From assembly GCF_016097555.1 (NCBI RefSeq), contig NC_054706.1:54954009-55018008 (forward strand): a DNA stretch of 64,000 bases, given 5' to 3'. Below are positions 31,923 through 45,408 of this stretch, in pieces; position 1 is the first letter of the stretch; each line of letters starts with the position of its first letter. The position numbers and the translations under genes are program-made. The notes under the pieces were generated by a model. It was not told where the DNA came from. It worked only from the letters and a program-made list of their open reading frames with translations, and did not search any database. Source of the DNA: Gigantopelta aegis. Lineage: Eukaryota; Mollusca; Gastropoda; Neomphalida; Peltospiridae.

Positions 31923-32926
31923 TTATATGCAGCAGTAGTAGACTAGCAATGAGCCCTCAAAATAGCCGCAAAAGTCTTGGAAGAAAACCCCTTCTTCATC
32001 AATCTTTTGGTGATAATGTCCACACATGTAGCCGGAACAAGCGAGGCTGCAGATGGTGTAACACTGATGTGGGATGCCACAGCAGATGATCCCAACATGG
32101 TAGAGATAGAGATGTGGGTCGGCAAGCCTGATGAGGTCTGGAAACCTCATTATCGTTGGCCACTTTGGAGCAATCAAGAGAAGACGGCAATGGAACAGCT
32201 GAAATCTCTGCAACACCTTGGGCAGCAGGATTGGAGGCGGAAATGCGTAAGCATCCATCTGATTCCATCTGATTCCAGCTGACGACACATAGACTCGAAG
32301 CTGATGGTTGAACCGTGTGGCAAACAAATTGATGTTTGGTGTCCAAAGCCGGTTGCAAACCCATCGAAAAACCTCCGGATACATTCGGTTGACTGCAGAG
32401 CTGACGGACGGGAGAAACTGTCTGCCAGGACACTGGATACCCCTGGAATGTGTCGAGCACAGATCTCCAGTGGAATGCTATCCACCAGGTCGTACAGGCG
32501 AAACGTCATCTGCACAAGACTGCTGGAGTGTGTACTGCCTTGTCGAATGATGTAAGCTGCCATGGAAACACTGTCGATGGCCATCATCAGGGACGCTCTA
32601 ATCAACCTCGGACGCCAGTGGAGGATTGTGTTGTAAACAGCGAACATCTCCAGAAGATTGATGTGTAGATCGACCACTGCCCAGACAGCATCTGATTGCT
32701 GAGATGAGCTCCCCAACCTTCTAAAGACGCATCTGCGAAGAGATGGTAAGTTGCTTGGAAGGGCCGCAAAGAGACTCCATCTAAGATGTTCGATCAGCGT
32801 TGCCACCAACAGAGACTGGGCTGCAGATCGACTGGCAGACAAAACTTCAAGTGTAGAGTGTTGTACTGAATGGAAGGAACACCTGGATTCAGTGCTTCGT
32901 CCTACGATCGACTGGGACCTGAACAA
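31923..32926 (-). pseudogene. DIRS RNase H and C-terminal pol region, decayed
   Basis: Diagnostic strings of DIRS RNase H: VVDLHINLLEMFAVYNTI, MAAYIIRQGSTHSSSL, ICARHIPGVSSVLADSFSRP. They are followed in another frame by INLFATRFNHQLRVYVS and MDAYAFPPPILLPKVLQ, the region that normally ends DIRS/Ngaro pol. At least two frame changes are present. Confidence 0.8.
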
Positions 32927-33167
32927 GGCCGAGATCTGGTCGCAGATGTGCTCTGAAGAACTGCAAGTCCTGCGGTGGAGACATCGGAGATGACAAAGCC
33001 CTGGTGATCATCAAATGAATCTTCGCCCATTGGTCGAGAGGAACCGAAACAAGGCCCAAATCCCAATTGAGATGCTGGAGAAACTGCATAAGGAAGACAT
33101 CTGGTAATGACACTACATCAACCAGTAGTGTGCAGTGAAGCAGGAACCGGGACACTGGAACAGTCAT
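32889..33167 (-). pseudogene. possible reverse transcriptase remnant of DIRS element
   Basis: FLMQFLQHLNWDLGLVSVPL recalls the thumb-side segment of DIRS reverse transcriptases (F-L-x-x-L-G-W). The catalytic (F/Y)xDD box was not found, and only a few hundred bases separate ORF1 from RNase H, so most of the RT appears deleted. Confidence 0.4.
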
Positions 33168-33261
33168 CCTGTTAGACAGTTAAGAACCACCGACAGCGTA
33201 GCGACTCACTACGCTATATTCCCAACAACCATGGATGTGAAGCAACGCAAAAATCAAACGG

Positions 33262-35411
33262 CTAGTATCGATGACCGGCACACCACCCAATGCTATGCAG
33301 CAGCAAAGACAATCTTCTCAGCTTCTTCTCAGCATCAGACAACTCTGGCGAAAACAACAGTGAACGCAGTGAGGGGATAAACCGCAATGGACCATAGTAA
33401 AACAGTTGTGGTGACTGGATAACTTCTGGAGCCAAAGGAAGTAGCGACTGACTGGCAACACCACCGGATGTAGCGATCGACCTGCTGAATATCTCAGTAA
33501 AGTCATCGAGCAACAGATGGACCAACGCATTCTGTCGTCAGCACCAACCCGGAACGCATATAACTTCGAATCGATGATGTAGCACAACTGACTGTGTAGC
33601 CCAACAGCAACAGCGGCAAACTGAAAATCGACAGGAAACTGCAAAAACAGTTTATCATCAGGCGGAATGTCTGTAGCAACATCGGAGCGGGACATGTCGT
33701 TGAAGGTTCCATGCGACGGTAACATCTCATAACAGCAGCAAGGCAAACACGCATCATCGTATGAACTGCGAACATCTTATCTTGAACCACAGATGGGACT
33801 GGATCATCATGTGGAAAGTCTTCATAAGGCGAGCACAAGCAGACCAACGGACGGACTGGCAGACGCTGGAGACTGAGACCATGAAAAGTCGCGTCGGGAT
33901 CCCTCAGAAGCCTGGAAGCTAACATCAGCCGAAGATCGGTGACGACTGTCCATGAGACCCGTGATAGGCCGTAGAGACCGACTGCGTGCACGGCTCCGGT
34001 GAGACGAGGACGACTTAGACTGGTCACGAGAAGAGTATGAAGAACGCTAACCCGTTGAAACCGCTGAAGTCCCTTCCACAGACGATGTAAAGAGCTAAGC
34101 AAAGCCACAGGATGGACCACATCCGGAAACATCAAGACAGGCGAAGTCTAGACAAGGCTGGAAACAGGTGTCACTGGAACCGTCACTGGACCCACCTTGA
34201 AATCGTAGGAACAGTGGCAGCCATGGAAGCAAACGTCTTCTGCAACATCGTCAGTAGCACCGACCTGCAAAGTACCGGCTGTCAAGGAACATCCGAAGTA
34301 ATCATCGGTGTCGGGCCCTTCTTGGAATGTGTCGGTGAAATTAGACATGATGGAGCATGTCGTAAACCGCAGCCAGGCAACCCCTCATCGTCATGTAGTC
34401 CGCAAATCTGTATCTATAACGGAAGCAGCCGGAGACGCATCTGCTCTCATAATTTGTGCACAGGCAAGGTGATCGTTAGTAGTGGAAGCTGCAGCTGAAC
34501 TGAAACCGTGGATTGTCCCGTCTGGAACCCTCAGAAACTTTGGAAGCTGCTTCAGCCAAAGATCAGCGACGATAGTCCATGATGCCCGTGGGAGGCCGTG
34601 AAGATCGTGGAGATCAGTTATGGTCACAGCTTCGAAGGTGTCGACGCATCGTCTGGAAAGACAAATGGGAAGTCCTTCATGCCCCTAGCACAAGCAAGAC
34701 GGTCTGAAGTGCTGGCTGCTACTGGAACACGGACCATGGATGGTCCCATCAAATACTGATGGAAGCCTTGAAAGCCATATCAACTGATGATCAGTGTGGA
34801 TGAACCGCTGGACCCATGGAACGACTGCGGCTACGGACCCAAAATCTTCCGATCGATCATGGGAGGAACAGTGAGAACAGTCTTCTCGGTCCGCTTGGAT
34901 ACTTCGGTCCACTTAGAAGACTCGGTTCATTTCGATGACTCGGTCCGCTTGGAAAATTCAGTCCATACGGAATGCTTCTTACTGGAAACAGTCTTCAAAG
35001 GCCAATTACTGGAAGCCGTAATGGTTAACGGAAACAGCTGGACAATCCATTGGTACCACAGAAGTAGACTGGCCAGGACCGGAAACTGCTGACACTGGAT
35101 CCGCCCCTGAGCAAGAACCCGCCACAGATGAGGCGGCCACCATGGAAGCCATTGTCTCTGTCAGCATGTCTGGCAGCAAAGTCTTCAGTACATCTGCAAA
35201 CCGATTCGGTGATTGAAGGCGTACTGGAACCCGTGACTGCAACCGATTCAGTCTTCCTGGCGCAAGCAGCTAACTCCTGGGCTGACAGTCCAGTACACTG
35301 GTCACATCTAGTCTCTACCTGGGCAGATGTCGTGTGGGTCGTCACCTCGACATGAACTTTATACATCGAGTACAAGCTCGAACAACACGAGATACGCTTA
35401 ACATCAGACAT
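33262..35411 (-). pseudogene. DIRS ORF1 (gag-like), broken
   Basis: Starts MSDVKRISCCSSLYSMYK, with a C-x2-C near the N terminus (CDQC), then interrupted frames. A module of WTVVTDLRL ... DATFHG type recurs three times (about 33890-33990, 34500-34620 and 34720-34800), indicating internal amplification. The C-terminal part (VHLLLDDFTEIFSRSIATSG) resembles other DIRS ORF1 ends. Assignment rests mainly on position upstream of RNase H/YR. Confidence 0.5.
34888..34977. repeat. 18-bp tandem repeat, five copies
   Basis: Imperfect repeats of TCGGTCCGCTTGGATACT type, encoding SVRLDT-SVHLED-SVHFDD hexapeptides on the plus strand, opposite to ORF1. Confidence 0.75.
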
Positions 35412-35804
35412 TTAGAATAGTTTTTCAGTCTGTGAAATAGAAAGAAAAAACAACAATGAACTGTAACAAGCCGGTAAACAAAAGATGGCTTTTGCAAATG
35501 GCGACCACGCATTGTTATTCAACAAGACACAACAAATTTGGAATAAATAACACTTAAAACAAGCGTTAAAACTCAAAAGAAATATAGCGACAAGCATTAT
35601 AAAACAATGGAGGAAACGAATCCACCATAATAAGACACAAAAAGTACGAAAAAACCAAACAAGAGAGCAAAAAAACCATGTCCGAACCAGACCAGCAAAA
35701 GGAAAAGAAGGAAGTTGAAGTCACATGACCGGGACTACAGGGAGCATACAGTGAAGAATTTTAGGCCATCCCATTGGCTGTTGGGATGTTCGGACCAGAC
35801 CACT

Positions 35805-35823
35805 CGTGGGGGGGGGGGGGGGA
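35805..35823. repeat. poly-G tract
   Basis: Run of G at 35808-35822 beside TRPM exon 9, one of many long G/C homopolymers in this window. Confidence 0.8.
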
Positions 35824-35926
35824 GGTGCACTTGTGAGGACAGGTAATGTGAAAAGAAAATATTGTTCCCTGAAATTATAAGGTATGACATTGACCCTTAT
35901 AAGTCTGTTTGTAGTGTACATCTCAC

Positions 35927-36002
35927 CTTTAAGCAGCGCATACAAAATGGCTCGATCAATATCCTTGTAGGAATGAGCTGATTCAAGGTTGAAAATATTA
36001 AT
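35927..36002 (-). CDS. TRPM exon 9 (76 bp), last visible
   Basis: INIFNLESAHSYKDIDRAIL, then YALLK; phase 0 to 1. DIDRAIL-x-ALLK is a TRPM hallmark. Donor AAAG/GTGAGA. The next expected exon is not found; a DIRS-like element begins about 500 bp downstream. Confidence 0.85.
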
Positions 36003-39000
36003 CTGAAATGGTAAAATATTCTTACAAGGAAGGAAGGAAATGGTTTATTTAATGATGCACTCAACACATTTTAATTATGGTTATATGGTGTCAGACATAC
36101 GGTTAAGGACCACACAGATATTGCGAGAGGAAACCCGCTGTTGCCACTTCATGGGCTACTCTTTTCGATTAGCAGCTAGGGATCTTTTATATGCACCATT
36201 CCATAGACAGTATAGCATATACCACAGCCTTTGATGTACCAGTCGTGGTGCACTGGCTGGAGCAAAAAAATAGCCTAAAGGGCAAATATTCTTACAAAGT
36301 TAGGTATGTACTGTGCAATGACAGCTAGACTTCACAAAAATGGTTCTAAATACATGTAATATCAAATAAATAGCAATCTAAACTTCCCAATACATGTAAT
36401 AATACTCAACAAATTAGTTTAGGGCCCGTAGATATCTTTGGCATTTTTCTTTAAATAAAGTCTAAAAAGTTGTGGTTTCTTCTATTGTAAGGTATCGATG
36501 GCATGTCCTAAAAATTCAAGACTTAAATGAAAAATTTAGATCAAATAAAATAACAAGTATTATTACCAAATTACCAACCAACGCATAATGAATCCTAGCC
36601 GAATACCATTTCAGCAGTTTTCATAAATACACGAAAACCCATCAGGTGCAAGATTTGTGTGTGTATCACAGTTTGGGCTTTACTGAAACAATGTTTAGAA
36701 GTCATTTGTGACCAAAATAATGTGACACTAGCAAAGAAATTCCAAAATGGCTACTGGCCCTTAATTAATTTTGTTGAGTATAATATCAAATCAAACATTA
36801 ACAAATACATTCTTTAGCACAAGCCCACCCTCCCACCTCCAATTAGAAGATAACCATATGGAGGTCATGCAAAAATGAAACATTTGCGGGCATCAAATAG
36901 ACAATAACACCCTCAAATCTAAAAACTCAATATGGTTATGTCCATTGTAAACTGAATTGTTTTTCTATGGAACTAACTGTATATTTTGAAACAAATACCT
37001 GGCTACAATCTAACTGTAGACCCTTGAATCATCAACTTCGCCTGTTCCAATTGCTAATGACGTCATTAGCCATCAGTTTACAATAGTACATACTATCTTA
37101 TCTAGTTTTTATATGATGTGATTATGACATAATCACCAAATACATGTACAATGTGTGATATTTAATACTGTTTAAGATTTTAATTTTTTTGTGAATTTAT
37201 CAAATTGTACAAAATCGTGTGGCATAATAACTGAATGACAACTTACGACAATGTTACCAAATTGAATAATAAAACAGTAAAATAAAACGGTAAAAAAAAA
37301 AAACAAGAACAAAAAAAAAAAAAAACAACAACTGTGGAATAACAAATATTTAAAAATATATCTACATACCAGTCTCCTGTACTGTAACAATTCTTTCAAG
37401 CTACAAAGGCATTCATTGATTTTTTTCTCCTTGTCGTTCTCAGTTTCCTTATCCCAAACAAACATTTTCCGAGCATTATCTTTCATGTATTCATCAAATC
37501 CCTTGGGAAAGTGTGTCTTCTCAGGACTAAAACATAATTACATAAATCACAACTTTAAAGATCATTGACACTAATTTTTCCCCAAGTATAGTTGTTGTTT
37601 TTTAACTACACCAGTAAAGTACATCAATTAATTAATCATATGCTCATGAATGTTAAACATTTGGTAATGTTGACAAATAATCTTCAGAGAAAACCTGCTA
37701 CATTTTTCCATTAGTACCAAGGGATCTTTATATGTGTATGCACTCTACCACAGACAAGACAGCACATACTACTCCCTTTGATAAATCAACAATAAAACAT
37801 TTTATTGCACTGTGTGAGCCAAATGTTTGGGGGTTTGTTTTTTTTTTAAAGGACTTCAAAATTCACTGGGGCGAAACGTAGCCCAGTGGTAAAGCACTCG
37901 CTCGGTGCGCAGTCGGTCTGGGATCGATCCCCGTCGGTGGGCCCACTGGGCTATTTCACGTTCCACGATTGGTATATCAAAGGCTGTGGTATGTACTACC
38001 CTGCCTGTGGGATGGTGCATATAAAAGATCCCTTGCTGCTAATCGAAAAGAGTTGCCCATGAAGTGGCGACAGCGGGTTTCCTCTCTCAATATCTGTGTG
38101 GTCCTTAACCATATTTCTGACGCCATATAACCTTAAATAAAATGTGTTGAGTGCGTCATTAAATAAAACAGTTCTTTCTTTCTTTCAAAATTCACTAACA
38201 CTTAATAGAACTCTCTTCACCTTCAACCCTGCACTTAAAAAATAAATGTCTACAGCAAAATAACATGATCTGGAAAAAAATTGCTGTAGACAAATAAAAA
38301 CTCCATGGCATTGCTGATTACTCCTAAGGTCGACGAAAGTCACTTTTCGCACCCTTGTTTTGGCTTCATACATAATAAATATAGTAATTTTACTTGAAAT
38401 CCATATTTAATCAAGGTTCAATGTTTTAATCACAAGATTCTCTTCAAACACATTCAGGTGCATTAGTAATGTTCAAACAGAACATTTTCAATAGCAATTT
38501 TGCATTGGAATTTTTCCAGCATTCTTAAAACAGAAACATCATGTACCCAATTTTTCCAGCATTCTTAAAACAGAAACATCATGTATGTAAGGAGATGCAA
38601 AGTGACATCATTGGAATACTGACGTCATTCAAATTCAAAATTAGCTATATTATTACAATGCTTCGCCACATTAAAATAAAAACTGGTCTACTAACCCTGA
38701 CCCTTGTAAAATTTCTATAACAAGAAGACAACGCTGTTGACAGATCAGTATTTTTTTTTTTTTCATAATTCTGGACAAAATATTAAGTTGATGTTTTAAA
38801 AGATAAAAGAAATAAAAAGTACCTTTTATCAAATATATCATATCAAAAAATTACCATTGGATATGTTTTATTTATTGTGTACGGAGCCAAAACAAGGGTC
38901 CAAAACGTGACTGTCATCAACCGTAGCCATGACATGATATAAACTGGTGATGGGGCTGGGAGGGGGGAGGTAGGGAATAAAATAATGTTAAAGCGCTTTT

Positions 39001-42000
39001 TTTAACTGGAGTAGACTCTTTACTACTCTGCCCAGATTCTTCTTTTTTTTTACTTCCCTGCCCCTCTTGTTTTAGGCTATGTACAACCATATGTTTTTCA
39101 CACACTTTCATACATAAAATTTAAAAGATTCAGTTTTTATTTCTTTTTTTTTTAATTGATATATTATTAAAATAAGACTTTAATGAAAACAGTAAAAATA
39201 GTAAAAATCAAAACCAACTCTTTCTTATTCGGCTGACTATGTCTGAAACCCAGCGAGATAAAGTCAGCTGCCTTCCCCGTTCCCTCAATAACAACAACCA
39301 GTGTCTGGTGATAGACGGACTCACAGACGGTTGCCATGGTGTTTACTCCACCTTCCACAACCAAGAGAACATTGGGAACATGAACACCTGATAGAAAATA
39401 AAACACTGACAATATGTTGTCAACAACTAGCAATTTAGTACTCAATAAAACAAATCTCTTTATGAAAGAGTTTACAGAATGTCATTTATTTATAATAAAA
39501 GAAAATAATATTGTTTTAAAAAAACACCCAAAAACGTGATACTAATAAACAACATCTATACAGGCATTGTAATAATTTGAGACAGTTGTTTAGATATAAT
39601 TATCAGGAAGTTACCAAATGCCAAGAGAGGTATTTAATTTTTTTTTTTTTTTTTACATAAATCTAATTTAAAACCCCGCAAAATTATCAAAATGTTTTTA
39701 TTGAAGAACAAATTAATTCGAGGGCCACAGCACAGCACACAGCTTAAAACATACAACACTCTATTTGCAGTCAAAACTAATCAGACGTACTCTGGTTTTG
39801 AGCCACTCCTGTTTCCACCTTTTTCGATATGTAACTTTCCAGGGCAGTTCGGAACTTGATCTCCCCTCTATATATGTTCTCTGTGCCATTGTCGACGAAT
39901 ATGAAGTAAGTGTTGTTGTGATCTAGTGGGGCTCCTCGTGTGTCAACCTGGACATCTTCACTGGCGTAGGTTGCTGGAAACAGGCCCATGTCCTGAAACA
40001 TAAGACCACTTTTTAAAAATATGAGATCAGCATACAGGGTTCGAAACTCACCAAAACATATTGTGGTCCAAAAAATAATAATGCATATTGGCAAATTATG
40101 GTAAGTGAACCACGAGCAAGATTTTAATGTGGAATACAAATATTAATAGTGGCTCAAATGTTATAGCTCGAAAGAAGATAATATTATTTGGACGATTAAC
40201 GCCTTTATTTTTTAATAATTAAGTCGTCCAAAAGAGGACATTGGTTGCATTTGGCGACCTGGCCACAGGCCGTTTCAAGCCATGATATACAATCTTTACT
40301 GCTCCCACTTGTAAAGATATGACGATACGGTATTGTATCGTGATATGAGGTCAACACTACAATGCAGTACTTTATGGCAGATGTGTCACAATACATACAG
40401 GTACCTGTTTTAATTTTTAATAATTTTCATAAAAAAGATGATGTGAAAATGTATGGACTTACATGTATATACATGCCCAATTTGTACTACTGAGTTTCTT
40501 TACATGTATTTCAAGCAAAAGACTAAGTTTTAGACAGAAATACCATACAAGTGGCAAGAGGATCTAGTACATGTCACGTGAAAAGATGGTTTTTACTTGT
40601 GAATTATTTATTTAACGACGCACTTAACACATTTTATTTACAGTTAAATGGCATCGGACATATGGTTAAGGACCACACAGAAATTGAGGGAGGAAACCTG
40701 CTGTTGCCACTTCATGGGCTATTCTTTTCGATTAGCAGCAAGGGATATTTTATATGCACCATCCCATAGACAGGATAGCACATACCACAGCCTTTGATAT
40801 ACCAGTCGTGGTGCACTGGTTGGAGTGAAAAATAGCCCAATGGGCCCACTGACAGGGATCGATCCCAAACCGATTGTGCATCAAGCGAGCGCTTTTACCA
40901 CTGGGCTACGTCTCGCCCCACTTGTGAATGGAATACATACTTTACATAGATGATTCATCAGGAGTGTTTTTAATATGTAGAATATCAACCAAGTTTATGT
41001 TAATCAGTATTTGTCGAGGCTCTGCCGAGATAAATACCAATTAACTAAAAGATATTGATACTTTATACATAAAAAAAACACGAGTAGTGAATTTTATTTA
41101 TCATATTAAACTGAAACTTGAAGGGTTGTAGCTTATAGTAGCTCGCAGTCACCCAACATAACAAATGCTAACTCAGCATGTTTAACTCAGAACTAGAAAC
41201 AAAAGTGGCATCATCTCTCAATAAATTTCAGTGTCCAGACTGATTACAAACTAGAGGTGTTGATCATAAAAAATGCTACTGGTAAAACAGTACTACTTTC
41301 TCTGGGACTGATAGTACGCTTATTTTAGTTCTTTCAGTTTTTTGTTCGAGTACTCTGTGGTTTCCCTCCTTTGGATTTCACCATCAGTAGTGATTGGAGG
41401 GTGTCTGATCCTAGACTGGAGCGATTCCATGATTTGTTTAGTCTCACAGCAGATAAAACCCTTTCACACTGAGAGCATACCCAGGATAACTTTTGCAAGG
41501 TTTTTAAACCTGGGTTCCCCAGCACCATGGAAATAAAAATAAAAATGACTTTCAGATTGTTTTTACTGGGATTTATTGACAACATTCTCTCAAAACCACA
41601 GAGGTGAGAATAAAAAACCTTAAAATTACAAAACTTATTAATTATTTATCGATATACATGTGCATTATTTAAACCATATGTTTTTTTAACTGTTTCATGC
41701 ATTCATTCTGACATGAAATGCATCCATTTTTATTCAGTAAAAATAGTAATATGAACCTTCTGAGTACTGCAGGTGAGATATCTCAACTAAGTTCATAATT
41801 TTAAAAAAAAGTATAGAATTAATTTTAACTCAATTATAAATGGAACCTTTTTTTGTACTATTTATGCCATCTGATATTTTTGATATTAATCTTTTTTTTT
41901 ATTGATAATAAAGATTATTATAAACATTCTGTTTTCTCACCCCCACCCCCCAAAAATTTTAAATAAAAATAATATAATATATATATATATATAAATAAAG

Positions 42001-45000
42001 AAGGAAATTGTTCTTGGCACTTCAATTTAAATGCAGTTCGTATTTAAGGTCAAGGCTAATAATTAACTTGCAAGTTCTTGATGGCAAACTATTATTAAAA
42101 TATACATTTTTACATGCATCACGTGACTTCAGTGAAGTAAATGATGTTGCAACTTTGCTTTGTTCAATATGATGCAAAACATAAAAGTTACGCTGATCCT
42201 TTGTACTACGAAAATTATTAATGCTTGAGGTATTTCCATTAGTCACCTAACATCGTATAGATAATTTTTCATGGAAAATTTAAATTTATCTATAATACTT
42301 ATAATCCCTGATCATCTTCACTATTGGATTCAATGTTCACGGCATCATGGGCAAGACGATTCCGTTTCTGACTCTCAGCCACTGTAAATCTTGATTATGA
42401 CAGTGCATGCGATGAGCAATCTCAAACGACGTACAGCCCACAATCCCACAATTGGCACAAAGCGTGTACACTGCAAAACCATTTATTTTCGAGGGGTGTA
42501 ATTTTCATGCTAAAAGAAATTAGCCATGTTCATGGAATTAATATTTCACGTATCCTCGATTAAACCTAAAAATAGTTTTTAAAATAATAATAATTTGCCG
42601 ACTTCGTTTATCTTAAATTTAATTTTAGGCCGAAAATCGACTAAAAAAACAAACAGAGCAGGCCTCGTACATATTCATAGAAACGGTGTCAGTATAAATT
42701 ATGTGCATGTATAACAATAAAAGAAACAATTTTGTCACTAACAGGCCTTGTTTGTTTTCTAACAATCGGCTATACGAGCAAACATTACTGATTAATGGTG
42801 TTTATTAAATCCCAACACTGACAAATCAAGGAAATACAATAAACTGTCAAAAACCCCAATAAACTGTAATCACCAGCCGACAATTACAGTACTTCCGTGA
42901 TCTCATTCATTCATGCCACGTGATCGACAAATGACATCGATGGAGAATTTATTATAAGAACACCCCCCCCCCCCCATGACAATGAGAAAAGTACAAGATT
43001 GAGAAAGTATGGGAACGAAAGCTTTATTTAACCATAATTTGCACATTAAAAAAAAAAAAATCCTACGTTAATATAGCTATTTTGTTACTCAGATACGAGG
43101 AAATCAGGTTTCAGGCCACTTAAATTTCACAATTTCGCGGGGGAGCATGCCCCCGGATCCCCCTATGAATCTCGGGTGCTTCGCGCCCTCGGCCCCCCCC
43201 CCCCCCCCTTATTTAAAAATCCTGGATCCGCGCCTGATTATACAGCTCATACTGGCAGCAAAAGAAGATGAAAATGGTCACCGAGGTTACCATATGTCAA
43301 GAAAGTTCAGAACGATACTTTTCTCTTCAACATTTTTAAGGAAACAATATTAGCTTTATAACGACATTTTGTTTTCACCCGGTGTACATTAAAATTATGC
43401 CTACATTCTCAAAATTATCTAAGCATAGCATATATAATAAATAATTTATGGACGGCATCCAAACATGCATTACAAACTCACGCCTTCTCCATCTAATGCG
43501 AATCTGTTGGATATGATTCCCCATGTGGCTATCCCAAGAGCCACCAGCTTCTGGTCTTGAACGCCATGGGCCATCGTGTATTCATGTATCGCTTCTCCAA
43601 CAATCTGCATAATTCCTGTCTCTGTACAACCGGTAATTATCCAAGCTCCTGAAACATTTACAAAACAACAATTTACCAGGCCAATTATCATCATAAGACA
43701 GCAACTGGTAAATTTCATCAGTTACTGTAACATTTAATAGATGTGCATGGCTACATACACAGTAGTTATGGATTAAATCCTTTTATGTGGCGATACAAAA
43801 CAATTGGTATATACATGAATTTATTTATAGGCATTTGAAACATACATGTAAAACACTGTTTTTCTCAAACTGACATCTCACACAACACTGTATGAAAATC
43901 TTATAACAGGAAAATTTAAAAGCAGGGGTGGGAATTGGTGAATTGTAAAAAAGAGGAAATCTAGAGGGGTCCCGGAAATTTTTGAAATCCTAGGTTAAAA
44001 TCTGTGCCATTTGACACATTTTGAAGGAAAGGACGATTAAAATGCGAGAAAATGCAATATTCCATGAGAGGAAAACAACTGATCCGAGGAGAATTCCCAC
44101 CCTTGTAAAAGAGATTATATTTATTATAATAACGAAAAATGGCTATAACATAACTAGGTAAAGAATTAATTCCCTGATGAAGGCAGTGTGATGCCACCGA
44201 ATTGTAGGAATAAACCGTAATGGAATTCTATCAAAACTATTCTTCAGTTTACACCGACTCTACAACATGTCTGACTTACCAGTGCTGGTGGCTGCATGAC
44301 ACAAGCCCTGTTTTAGGATGTCCTTCAGCCGTGGCTTCATCTCAAAACGCTTGGCACTACCCGTAACGGATATGAGCAGTTTTGGAATCGGAAGATGCCA
44401 ATACTTGGTAAGTATTTTCCAGACATTCTCAAGGTCAGTGTCACTATCTAGTCTCACATACTAAACCAAAACAGATTATTAGTGGCCCATCAGCAAATAA
44501 CACACTAAGTTATAATAATACATTTTTAAGATCTGAAACCTATAATTCAGACTAGCACAGTGGCCTCTCTTTCTTGGAAACCATACAATATGCTATACGG
44601 TTTAAAGTTTGTTTTGATTAAAGACAACACTAAAGCACATTGGTTTATTAATTAATTAATTTATTTATTAAAATTTGGTACAGTAATTTTGACAGTCTTA
44701 GAAAGGAAATCCACAAATTTTTTCCATTTGTAGCAAGGGATATTTTATATGCACCATCCGAGACAGGATAGCACATGCCAAGGCCTTTGATATACCAGTG
44801 CACTAGCTGGAATGAAAAATAGCCCAACGACAGAGATTAATCCCACACTGACTGTGCATCAGGCGAACCCTTTACCACTGGGTTATATCAAAGATATATC
44901 AAAGTTATAAAAACTGATCTCTGGCCTATTATGTTCTTGACAGTTATTATGTTATCTCAAGCCTCTGTTCCCTCGATTTGTTGGTTTTGTTCTTTCATAA

Positions 45001-45371
45001 TGAATTTGACTGTATTAATAACTATAAAACTTAAATACCGGAAAAGAAAAAATACTCTTTAAAAAAGAAACTTACTGGAGAGTTCTGTGTGTCATGACTG
45101 AAACCTCTAAAGAAGATCTCCCCGAAGGAATCACAGGCCATAGTCTCGGTGTGTGTTTTTTGTTGCAAGAAGTCATGATCTGTATCAAGGTTGCATTCTA
45201 GGCCTTTTTTCACATGCCAGTGAACCTCACGACGACACTGGCAGGCGTTACTAAAGGATAGGAAATTAATTTTAAAAATTCCAATTTTATAATATATTTC
45301 ACACCTTCAATACAGTTTGAATGGATGGGGGTGGGGTGGGGGAAGGGGCTTGATGTAAAAAAATAAAATAA

Positions 45372-45408
<37 letters not shown>

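Larger units (their letters stand above)
31050..35411 (-). mobile_element. decayed DIRS-like (tyrosine recombinase) retroelement
   Basis: Minus-strand order: ORF1 from ATG 35411, RT/RNase H remnants (33167-31923), tyrosine recombinase (31876-31050). This gag, RT, RH, YR order is that of DIRS-type elements, which integrate through a tyrosine recombinase and lack a DDE integrase. All parts carry stops or frameshifts, and the spacing leaves almost no room for a reverse transcriptase core. The element lies just downstream of the last visible TRPM exon. Its exact ends are unknown. Confidence 0.8.
39993..43481 (-). other. TRPM intron 5 (3.5 kb) with TE debris
   Basis: Longest TRPM intron. It contains a SINE with target duplication, a hAT transposase remnant and, near 43140-43230, a C/G-rich piece (GGGGGAGCATGCCCCCGGAT ... 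GGATCCGCGCCTG) that looks like a transposon end. Confidence 0.6.

Noticed and set aside
31124..32668. Plus-strand ORFs across the DIRS-like element
   Set aside because: Antisense to clear recombinase and RNase H motifs.
33318..34135. Host multi-pass membrane protein suggested by hydrophobic ORFs
   Set aside because: Position upstream of DIRS RNase H and recombinase, and internal repeats, make a decayed retroelement ORF1 more likely.
42300..42480. Cys/His-rich open stretch on the minus strand (LCANCGIVGCTSFEIAHR)
   Set aside because: It looks faintly like a zinc-binding motif, but there are no splice borders and no second domain; probably a transposon relic or chance.
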